A DNA stretch of 64,000 nucleotides from Sanguinoderma infundibulare (lineage: Eukaryota > Basidiomycota > Agaricomycetes > Polyporales > Polyporaceae): NCBI GenBank assembly GCA_032821775.1, contig JAVLRN010000003.1, positions 2,418,001 through 2,482,000 on the forward strand. The letters run 5' to 3'. The stretch's first letter is position 1. The number at the start of each line of letters is the position of its first letter. Both the position numbers and the translations under genes were made by a program. Under the pieces are notes generated by a model, which did no database searches, was not told the DNA's origin, and saw nothing but the letters and a program-made list of their open reading frames with translations. Positions 55,282 to 64,000 of this stretch are shown here, piece after piece.

Positions 55282-58200
55282 ATGTCCACAGACAACGCCT
55301 TGTTCACTCCCACATCCCCCGAGACATCTGCTACCTTCCGCTTCTTGCACCGCATTAATGCCGAGCACTCACTGGCCCTGTCCAGCTATTACGACTTCTA
55401 CAGATGGTCCATCGAGAACATCGACAAGTTCTGGAGCGCCGTCTGGGACGCGACCGAGATCGTTGGCCTCAAAGGTGGCCACGTTGTCGACACAGCCGCG
55501 TTGCCACCCGTCAATCCACCCTGGTTCAAACAGGCTCAACTGAATTATGCCGAGAACATGCTCCGATGTCGGTCCTCGGACAAGACCGCCCTCGTCCAAG
55601 CCAGTATGTTCTCGTTTCCTATTACGCTTTCACACACGTTCGCCTATACCGCGCGGCCGCCGCCGTTGCGATATAACGTTTGAACCCCGTCATGATCCTG
55701 GTCCCTGATATCATTTATATCTCTGTCGCAGTCGAGCCGGAGCCTAACCACCCAAATCCCGACATCCGACGCGTAAGCTACGCCGAACTGTATGCTCTCG
55801 TCGCCGACCTTGTCTCGGCCTTCCTTGCGCGCGATCTCAAACCGGGTGATCGCATTGCGTCATACGCGTCCAATTGCATTGTGCGTATGCGACCTCCTCT
55901 GTCATTTGCTATTGGGAGCGAATCCGGAACCCCGGATCACTTATGGACTGCTCGTACGCCATTCTGCAAGTTACCGTAGAAGCAATGACCGGATGCTATG
56001 TGTTTTTGAGCGCGGGTCGAGGGGTCGAGCAATTGCTGATCTTCTTTTCCCCTTAGGAAAACGTTGCTGCCTGCTTGGCCTGTGCCGCTATCGGTGTGTA
56101 TGCGATCGATCGACTCAATGTATACCCTGACGCCGTGCAGGATGCATTTGGGTCAGCGCCGCAGCGGACTTCGGACCTGAAGGAGTTTTCGACAGGTCAG
56201 TTGCAGACTGAGTGTCATGTGGTTATTCTCACGGAGAGGTCAGGTTGGACCAAGTACAGCCCCGCCTAATCATATCCGTGGACGCGGTGGTGTATGTTCT
56301 GATGCATGCAAAATGCCAGCCGCCATTGGTTGACGATTATCATTAGCTATAACGCGAAAGTTCGTCCTCACCTCCCAAAGCTCAAGGCCTTATTGGCCAA
56401 TCTCGCCGAGAAGTCTTCCGTGCAACCCGAGGTCGTTATCATTCGCCATCCTTTCGAGGTCATTCGTCGCGACACATGGGACGCTAGCTGGAAGGATTGG
56501 GACGAACTCGTAGCCGAGGGTCGTGAAAGGAAGCTCGGACGGGACACCAACGGCGAGATCCAGTGGAAGCGACTTGATTTCAACTGGCCGCTCTGGATCT
56601 TGTTTAGTTCCGGCACAACAGGTGCGTTGTGGATGCTTCCTAAGTTCAAGGGGACAATCACTATCCAGACGCTAACCGTCTCCCTATCAGGACGACCAAA
56701 GTAAGGTTGGCTTTATGCCGATGGGGAAGGACGATAGCTAACTCTGGGGACTAAACGTTGCACAGACCGATCGTCCACCGTGCTGGTGGGATGCTGATAC
56801 AAGCGAAGAAGGAATTCGTGATATGCGCGGATCTACAGCCTCGTGACGTGTTCTTCTACTATACTACAACGTTAGCGAAGGCGTCCAGTCTGCTTGTGGC
56901 GTTTTCAGCTGACTTGTTTGTTCGTCAGGGGATGGATGATGTGGAACTTCCTCGTAGCCGGCCTGAGCGTGGGTTGTACGCTCGTGCTCTATGACGGAAG
57001 TCCGCTGTACGATCCGTCGTATCTTTGGAACCTCGTGGACGAGCTGGGTATAACGATCTTCGGAACGAGTGCGAAGTACATCGATCAACTGGCGGTATGT
57101 CTGTGCTTCGGTACACACCCCAAACCCTAAAGCATGTTCTATTGCACCTTACTGCTTGCTGACTTTGTCTCATGCTGCAGAAAGGCTACAAGCCTGCTGA
57201 ACACCACAAGCTGACGACGCTGCGACATATATACTCCACTGGGTCACCGCTTGCGCCGCACCTGTTCGATTTCGTGTACGAGCACATTAGCCGGAATGTT
57301 CTGCTGGGCTCCATAACTGGTATGCCATCCATCTATTCTCGCATGTCCCCCATTGTCGCAGCTGATCGATTCGTCCGTACCGATGCTGTGCAGGTGGCAC
57401 GGACATATGCTCCCTCTTCGCGGGAATGTGCACCGCTCTGCCGGTTTTCCGAGGGGAGATTCAATGTAGGCTCTTGGGAATGGCTATAAAAGCCTTCACA
57501 TCTACAGGTACCGTAGCAGGGGCAGACGAAGCCGGCGAACTCGTCTGCCTCAAGCCTTTCCCATGCATGCCGGCCGGCTTCTGGCCACTGCCGGGATATG
57601 GTTCACCAGAAGCGGTGGAAGAAGCGGCGAGGAGGTACCAGGACGCGTACTTCTCTGAATTCCCAGGCGTCTGGTGTGAGTGTCTTAATACTGTTCTCGA
57701 ACACGCGTCCAATGAGTCCGCTGACGTGGTTCATTGGCGTTATGCAACGTGCGTTGCGTGCTTCTTGTTCATGATGTAGTCCACGGTGACCACATCATGA
57801 TCACGCGCTCGCGGGCAGGGAACGGCGGTGGCCTGGTAATGCTCGGGCGAAGCGACGGCGTCTTGTACGTATCCGGATATCATATACTCTCTTCGTTCTT
57901 CCATCTATGTGCGCTCTATCCACTAACACCGTGCATCAGGAATCCGGGGGGCATCCGGTTCGGGTCAGCTGAGATCTACGACGTGATTGAGCACTGCTTT
58001 GCGCCAACGACGACACATGCAGGCCATACCATCGTCGACTGCCTCGCAGTGGGCCAGAGCATCGCCGGCGGAACGGACGAGCGCGTGATTCTGTTCGTCA
58101 AGCTGCTGGAAGGGCAGGTCTTGACGGCGGAACTCGAGAAGAGGATCAAGACTGAGGTGCGCACGAGGCGGAGCGCGCGGCACGCTCCAGCACGGGTAAG

Positions 58201-58607
58201 TAGAATGGGGCTCCTTAAGGCCGGCTCAGCCCTCGCGCGTCTCGCCGGACCCTCGGCGACGGTCTACGAGAACCGCGCGGGGACGAGGGCGAAGCGCCGC
58301 AACGTTTTTCGCTCATGGTTTGGTGTTCGTGACGGGCGTGCAGATCATCCAGGTCGAGGACATCCCGTATACGGTGAATATGAAACGTGTGGAGGTGCCT
58401 GTGAAGAAGGTAACGTGTTTTCGTCCCCGTCCACGGCGGTGGTCGCTCGGGCGATGCGTTGGAGAGAAAAAACGTGGATGCTGAGTGTATGACGGGTAGA
58501 TCATCAACGGGGCACCAGTGAGCAGTATCAATCCGGCCACCCTGCGAAATCCTGAATGTCTGGCGGCGTACGAGAAATTTGGGGCCACCCTGCGGATGGA
58601 GGCGTAG
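55282..58607 (+). CDS. Acetoacetyl-CoA synthetase
   Basis: ATP-dependent ligase of the adenylate-forming superfamily that makes acetoacetyl-CoA from acetoacetate. ATG at 55282 (MSTDNALFTPTSP). The N-terminal acetyl-CoA-synthetase-type cap (YYDFYRWSIENIDKFWSAVWD, QAQLNYAENML) is typical. Then come ENVAACLACAAIG, the phosphate-binding loop ILFSSGTTGRPKPIVHRAGG split by an intron, and GWMMWNFLVAGLSVGC with VLYDGSPLYDP. These are followed by LRHIYSTGSPLAPHLFDFV, a GTDICSLFAG-type segment, HGDHIMITRSRAGNGGGLVMLGRSDGVL, NPGGIRFGSAEIYDVIE (hinge) and the C-terminal IIQVEDIPYTVNMKRVEVPVKK with the catalytic Lys. About a dozen short introns. The stop is at 58605-58607 after FGATLRMEA. 'Acetoacetyl' rather than 'acetyl' rests on overall similarity to AACS. 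Confidence 0.92.
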
Positions 58608-59423
58608 GTGATCGTGCGAAGGCTTTGCGCGGAGATGAACAAGAGCGAGAAGTGACTGAGCGGAACACGGAGGTCATAAGTATGTCGGGTTGTGAATGTT
58701 GTCGTGGAAGTTTAGCGAAGTGAATGTATACTTGGGTGCACTCTTTTCTGGGTGGCGAAGGGGTAAGCGGAGGGGTTGGACCCCCGCTCCGCGACGAGGA
58801 TGGCACAAAGGTCGCCGGGCCGATCGATCTGGACTCGATATGTCGCCTAAAGTGAGATCCCATGGTGATGGGATGCCCAGATAGGGCAAGCGATGGGCGC
58901 TTGGAGATGGGATTGCAGTTGCCTCGAGGAGATCAGGGCCATGTTTAGACCACCTTTGGACCGTCGCCTTCACTTTGGGGACTCGCTCGCACACAAACAA
59001 TGGAAAATTTGGCCGCTTTAAGCACCGGATACCGCCAGCCCCATGATTTTTCCGAGCCGCCTCTGGTTGCACCCCCCCGTCTCCCCGCCGACGACGCTAG
59101 CCTGCCGACCTCGGTGCGTCCAGCACGGTGATTCGGCACATTCGACGGGTACACATTCATCAACGCGCACGGACCCAACAAGACAACCCCACGGATACGC
59201 AACGACTTTAGAGCACGGACCGGCATACGACCACGTTTTCCCGCTTTGCTTTGCTTCGCTTTCACCGATTGATTCTCAGGCTTCCCAGTGGCCAGGCAGC
59301 GCCGCCTTCCCCATACCTCGTTTTCTTCATAACATCGCCATTCGGCTCGCTTCCCCCTTTGCGCCTGTTCCCGCTTTGCCTCTCCTGTTTTGACATCGGG
59401 TTTGAGCCCTGCCGCATAGCGTG
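58608..59423. other. Intergenic region
   Basis: About 815 bp between acetoacetyl-CoA synthetase and the first MARVEL-like gene (both plus). No gene, repeat or RNA recognised. Confidence 0.45.
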
Positions 59424-60994
59424 ATGTCGCCTTCAAATACCAGGGAGCAGAGCAGGCCGAGGGCCCAGTCACGATCGCGCTCCAACAGCAACACTACCTT
59501 TGCCAGACGGCTCCCACTCCCTTCGATTTTTCGTCTGCCCCGCATGCCCCTGGTGTTTAACATCGTCCGGGTGTGTGTATATGGTAAGTGATTCGCCTAC
59601 ACGGGCGCACGAGCAACGTAGCTGATCATTCCTCCTTCCCTAGTGGCGGTCCTGGTTTGGACGATCGTGTGCTTGGCCATTGCAGCACACTTCCAGAGCA
59701 TCCTCCAGGCCTCGGACCTTAGTGAGCACCTCTGTCCCCGTCTTCCCTCAGTCAGAATCATCAGACTTATGCGCTTGCAGCTCGTTTCGTACCGTTCGCT
59801 ATCTTTGTCTGCTGCGCAACTATGGTCATCATCATCGCACTGTACGTATATCCTGAATCGCGCAAGATGGACGGATGCTCATGGTGGATATCAGGCTGGC
59901 CTTTGGGTTGTGGAAGGAGAGGAACCCCATATCGACAAGGGTTGAGCTCGGATGCCTTGGGCTGGCTGGGACTCTCTGGCTAGGTGCGCCTTTCATCTTT
60001 CCATAAGATGTCGCCGCACGTTTGTTCATCGCGGCTTTCATCTCTAGCCCTTGCTGCGTTTGTCGCTTCCTCCGACTCGGAGATGGCGGACGTCGAATGT
60101 TTCTCCTCGTCTGACGCCAGCGCTGAACCCATTGAAATCCCGGGATGTAAGTACAAGTACCGAGATCCTGCTCTCTAGGCGGTCCCTGACCTGTTCCACA
60201 GTCAGCACGGAGACCTACCGCGCTCAGTATCATGTCCTAGAGGCCTTTTCTTTCTTCAACATGATTCTTAGTGAGTTTCCCTCCGCCCTACCGCCTCGCC
60301 CCAACGTACTCACAGTGCTGTCCCCACAGTTTTCGCATTCCTTGCGTTATTATTGGTGCTCGCCGTCCGGCAACACCGGGCGGGCACGAAGCACGTCTGG
60401 GTTCTGCCTGTGACCATGATCTCCTGGTTCGGCCGGACTCGGCCTGTGGGCAAGCTTCCCGCGCCAGTCACCCACCGATCGCGGTCTCAATCTCGGCGTC
60501 CGACGATGACTGAGAAGGACGCTCCGAAGTCCAAGGCCGCCGTCACGGTCAGGGCGCGTTCTCAATCGCGCGCTGCCGATGTCCGGCGGAACGACTCGCA
60601 GCGTGCGCTTGAGCGCGACGACTCGCGCAGGACAAACGACTCCCGTCCGCTCAATCGAGGCGACTCGAGCCGGACGGCAGACTCTCGGAGACCGCTCATC
60701 CGCGACGACTCGCGCCGGACGACGGACTCGCGAGGTCGTTCGGACCTCCGTCGGGATGACTCTCGGCGGACGAACGATTCATCAAGACGCCCCGATCTTC
60801 GTCGGGACGACTCTCGGCGGACGAACCCGGGCGAGTCGCGGCGAGCGGCGTCACGCGGTGCGTCGCCGACGCGCAACGAAGCGCCAACTTATGTATACTG
60901 GATCCCGCACTCGACGCCTGAAGAGGCGCATACGCGGGAGACACGAGCCCCCGCTCGCGACAGCAAGTTCTTAGGCCTGTCATCCCGGCGGTGA
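59424..60994 (+). CDS. MARVEL-like four-helix membrane protein with Arg/Asp/Ser repeat tail
   Basis: Seven exons. A basic Ser/Arg N-terminus (REQSRPRAQSRSRSN) precedes four predicted membrane helices: TM1 AVLVWTIVCLAIAAHF, TM2 RFVPFAIFVCCATMVIIIAL, TM3 GCLGLAGTLWLALAAFVAS and TM4 IFAFLALLLVLAVRQH. Each is separated by an intron. A short Cys-containing extracellular loop (ADVECFSSSDAS) follows TM3. These features fit the MARVEL or tetraspan-like proteins common in fungi. The cytosolic tail of ~190 residues is highly repetitive: about six copies of a DDSRR(T)-centred unit between residues coded at ~60595-60840, before a short non-repetitive end (APTYVYWIPHSTPEEAH). Function unknown; MARVEL proteins act in membrane organisation. 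Confidence 0.7.
60580..60840 (+). repeat. Degenerate coding repeat (DDSRRT-type) in the membrane protein tail
   Basis: About six imperfect copies of a 10-15-codon unit built around (R/E)(R/I)DDSRRT(N/T/A)DSR. The DNA copies differ at many third positions (GACGACTCGCGC, GATGACTCTCGG, GACGACTCTCGG), so the repeat appears to be held at protein level. Confidence 0.75.
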
Positions 60995-61699
60995 CGGGTG
61001 TGCTGGGTGCACTGTATGCTTATTATTTTGACGAGATAGAGAGACGATGGCCCCCTCTCCTGCTGGGCCAGACTATTTTTGATGTATCGTTTCCTTACCT
61101 AGGGTAGCATGTCCACTCCTTTGCGTGTAGAACAGAAGTACTTAATAATAAGGGGGCGTCAGAAGGCGTATTTGGAAGTAGCATAACAGACGAGTGTGTG
61201 CGCGGACACGGCCGATTCGGAGAGTTTAAAGTGCAAGGTATTCAATCTGCTGGGGCGGTGTTGGTGGGAGCGGATGTCGGGCTGGCGGCGAGACATGGTT
61301 CTGGGGCGGGCGACGAGGGCACGAGGCGGGGGAGTGGCTGCGTCACGGCATGAGTGCAGGCACGCGTCCAGTCATGTGACTGAGATTGAACCTTGGGGGA
61401 CGCGACCTCGAGGCGGATGTTGGCTTTGTCGAGGACGGCCGCAGACGTCATCTCCCCCGACCTCGCAGGACGTCCCCTCTGCCCCCGCTGCGCGTGCCTG
61501 CCCGGCTTTCCCTGCGCCATAACGACCCCAGACGGCCCCCTGCTCATATCTTCCCCAGCTGCTCTACCGCACTCCTCTACGACACCTGCTACCTCGCCGA
61601 GCGCGTTTTCCGACGTCCTGTTCTCCGAGCCCGCGCCTGTCTGCTTTGAGTGTTTTGTGGCGCAATTTTGACGAGAGAAGATCGTTGGTTTCTTAAAAA
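60995..61699. other. Intergenic region between the two MARVEL-like genes
   Basis: About 705 bp. Plus-strand frames at 61196-61679 show no splice or coding support. Probably promoter of the second gene. Confidence 0.45.
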
Positions 61700-62846
61700 A
61701 TGACGCAGTTGTTCAGAGACATGCGCCTTTATGGCAACAGTGAGTCCCGTTGGGTGTTATTCTCCACCTACTTATCTCGCCAACGCTGATCTTGGTCTTC
61801 GCGCACACTAGTCGCCCTGCTGCTCCTCAGCGCCACCGTGTTGGGTATTACGGCCTACTGGGCAAGCATATTCCTGCCTAACCTCCACCGTAAGCACTGT
61901 TATGGTGCCTTGTTTCATCCGGATGTCTCAACCAGCTCCTCCACAGACGATTACTCCATCTTTGGCGTTATCGTTCCGGCCTTGTCCATTCTCCTGATAT
62001 TGGTTGGGTGCGTAGCCTGGGTTTCTGCTTTATGTTCGTGGTCCCTCATGCGGCCCTCAACCAAAGCCTACAATGGTCTACCCCGAGAACGGAGGCGTTC
62101 TTCTTGTTTATTCTCGGCGTGCTTTGGCTCTGTAAGTTATCCGCAGTCAATCGACGATATACATAGAATCTCAAACATCGCTTCGCAGCTATGGCAGCTT
62201 GGACGACGTAAGAAGTTCCAATATTTCCACTCACCGATCACGCTCTGAAGGAATTCTTTTCTAGTGACATCATCGGAAACATCCAATGTGACGCACTTTC
62301 CAACCAGACAGTCCTCACGAAGAGCGGAACGAGTGAGTGCGCCGAACGCATTAACGTTTTATCATGCTGATCAATCGCAGTCTCGGAGAGAAACTGGTGT
62401 TACGAGATGCGCGTCGTCCAAGCGTTTTCATGGATGATCTTCTGCCTCTGTTCGTCTTCCATTTAAATCTTGATCCGCCTTCAAAGAACACGACTAACCG
62501 ACCACCCCTTCCGCCAGATACGATCTTCCTGTACATCCTGATCGCACTCACCACCCGCGCCAAGGCCCTCGGTCGTCCGTTCGCTTGGGCAGAGCCCATC
62601 GTCGAGCTCCCCTGGTTTGGACAGTGGCCGGGCTTCCCTGAGGGCCAATACCCGCCGCAAAACGGCATGTACCAACTCCCGTACGCATACCCGGCGGGCC
62701 AGCCGATCACGTACGCCCCCAGCGGACAGATGGCTCCTGGGTATGTGATCCAGCAGACCCCTGGTCACTCTGTAGTAATTCAGCCCGGGGTCGGGGGACA
62801 GCCTCCGACTATAACCCAGGTCCCCAGTTCGGTGGGCTCTATCTGA
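61700..62846 (+). CDS. MARVEL-like four-helix membrane protein
   Basis: ATG at 61700 (MTQLFRDMRLYGN), several short exons. Helices are TM1 ALLLLSATVLGITAYWASIFL, TM2 SIFGVIVPALSILLILV, TM3 AFFLFILGVLWLSMAAW and TM4 AFSWMIFCL followed by IFLYILIALT. Between TM3 and TM4 lies a loop with two Cys (IQCDALSNQT, RNWCYEMRVVQ), a pattern seen in MARVEL proteins. The C-terminal ~80 residues are Gly/Pro/Gln/Tyr-rich (GQWPGFPEGQYPPQNG, YAPSGQMAPGYVIQQ) and end VPSSVGSI. It lies 705 bp downstream of another four-helix gene of the same layout. Exon joints around 62000-62520 are approximate. Confidence 0.7.
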
Positions 62847-64000
62847 GCCCCTCCCCGACCCAAGGCTCGGTGCTGAGCCCGCGTCATGTCAACGTACGGT
62901 GTCCAACGTCAACGCTTCAACGTGAGCATAAACATGCACATTACGTGAACGGGGGCTCAGAAGTACGTTATACGGTTACCTTTCTCCCTTGCTTCCCCTG
63001 TGATATCCGTTTGCTTGATATCCGGTTACGTTGACGAGACGAGACGAGACGGGCACAAGGCTGACGGCGCAACGAAGACGAAAACTTTCTACGATAGCTT
63101 TAGACGAGGAGATGGCACTCTTGCTTATGCTCTGTACAGTACTTACCATGGACTACCGATGTTGCTGATGAATTGCTGAAGACCAACGTGGATCAGTTGT
63201 GCTTCGCATGGAAGCTTCAAGTTATATGGCGGAACCAATCTTGCGTGTGCATCTCCGCCGGTACAGCTTCTATACTGCCCCAACACGCTGGCTCTATGCT
63301 ATTCACCCGCATCGCCGTGAACCACGCGCACAGAGCTCACGTTTACCCTATCGGCACCGTCGCCGCGACATGCGATTTACATACGTGCGCGGCCGCCAGA
63401 TGACCCATCGTGCACGTCCAGCGCATCGTGCCGCGTGGTACCCACGCTCCCCAGCTTCCGTGCGTCTTCCAGGCGATGGACACAAGGCGAGGCACGTACA
63501 TGATCAATGCCTGCGAGCTCACGATGGCCAGAGACGACACTCTGACAATCACCTCCGGGTCAATCAGCTCGTCGAGCTGCGCTGCCTCCGTCACCTCCCT
63601 ACTGAGCTGATACCCTCGCCCACGGTCATCTGTCGCTTTTCGCTTCTATTCTAGGATCCCCCGCTCGCTCGTTCCCCCCTGAACCGTCCGAGATGCCGCT
63701 GTTTGAAGGGAATGCTGGGAGATCGGCGTTGTACGGTACGTACGCCGCTTGTCAATCCAGGCAAAGTGCAGCGAGATGACGAGCAATCCACCTGATATTG
63801 ACACCGATGCCGAACGCAATCGCGACTCGCGCGGGATGGGCCTGTCTCACTATCGTACCGTCGGGTTGGACGCGCGCGCAGCCGGGGGTGCGGCCGTTGT
63901 GGCGCACCTGGTTATGATGCTTGTCCCGTCCTCTGTGCGTGCGTATCCAGTCCACTCGCTCTTCAGCTCGTTCAGTCGGCCTCCTCGCTCAAGGAAGACG
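62847..64000. other. Window end, no confident gene
   Basis: About 1.15 kb. A short (ACGAG)n run lies near 63035-63050. On the minus strand 63343-63594 there is a coding-like frame (AAQLDELIDPEVIVRVSSLAIV) that could be an exon of a gene starting beyond the window; it lacks a clear start. Confidence 0.35.

Overview
This 64 kb window is nuclear DNA from a filamentous basidiomycete, most likely a polypore-type agaricomycete. Genes are compact and GC-rich, with many short introns of about 50-60 nt (GTRNGT donors, CAG/TAG acceptors). Both strands are densely used. Gene content is fungal throughout: an NDR/Cbk1-type kinase, a GPI-anchored chitin deacetylase, BFR1, endopolyphosphatase, a fungal RFX factor and MARVEL-like membrane proteins. 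I see no tRNA, rRNA, CRISPR array or bacterial-style operon. The species call is inference.

Layout. 0.2-15.4 kb: a proline-rich orphan, the NDR kinase cbk1/orb6, a PX-domain lipid-binding protein (LEC1-like, minus), a small orphan (minus), a CCDC47 homologue (plus), a coiled-coil orphan (minus) and an STB2/STB6-like protein (minus). 15.6-21.3 kb: a 5'-truncated LINE retrotransposon with a poly(A) tail and a perfect 14-bp target-site duplication. It sits in the shared promoter between the STB6-like gene and a GW-repeat protein gene. The LINE reverse transcriptase is itself split by a 1.4 kb AT-rich insertion that looks like a solo LTR and carries three ~160 bp tandem repeats. 21.6-30.8 kb: the GW-repeat protein, a membrane-anchored coiled-coil protein, a small orphan, ribosomal protein uL29/RPL35 and a GCK-III STE20 kinase (Kic1/Nak1 type). 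30.8-34.9 kb: a gene-poor stretch with weak orphan ORFs. 34.9-42.6 kb, all minus: chitin deacetylase, TFIIF alpha/Tfg1 and a bHLH factor. 43.5-46.4 kb, plus: NHP2 and BFR1. 46.8-54.2 kb, minus: RFX factor, endopolyphosphatase PPN1 and a small orphan. 55.3-62.8 kb, plus: acetoacetyl-CoA synthetase and two adjacent MARVEL-like four-helix membrane proteins. The last kilobase holds only weak partial coding signal.

How the genes fit together. Most are unrelated housekeeping genes. The clearest functional link is between the NDR kinase (2.2 kb) and the GCK-III kinase (28.4 kb). In yeasts these kinases act in the same RAM/MOR morphogenesis pathway, the second activating the first at its C-terminal hydrophobic-motif threonine, which is visible here. 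Several genes bear on cell surface, secretion and ER function (chitin deacetylase, CCDC47, BFR1, PX protein, MARVEL proteins), but nothing suggests a dedicated cluster. The most unusual DNA is the nested LINE/LTR insertion. The most unusual proteins are the GW-repeat protein and the MARVEL protein with an Asp/Ser/Arg repeat tail.

Introns were placed by eye from reading frame, splice consensus and protein continuity. Gene spans include introns; exon edges are quoted only where I worked them out.
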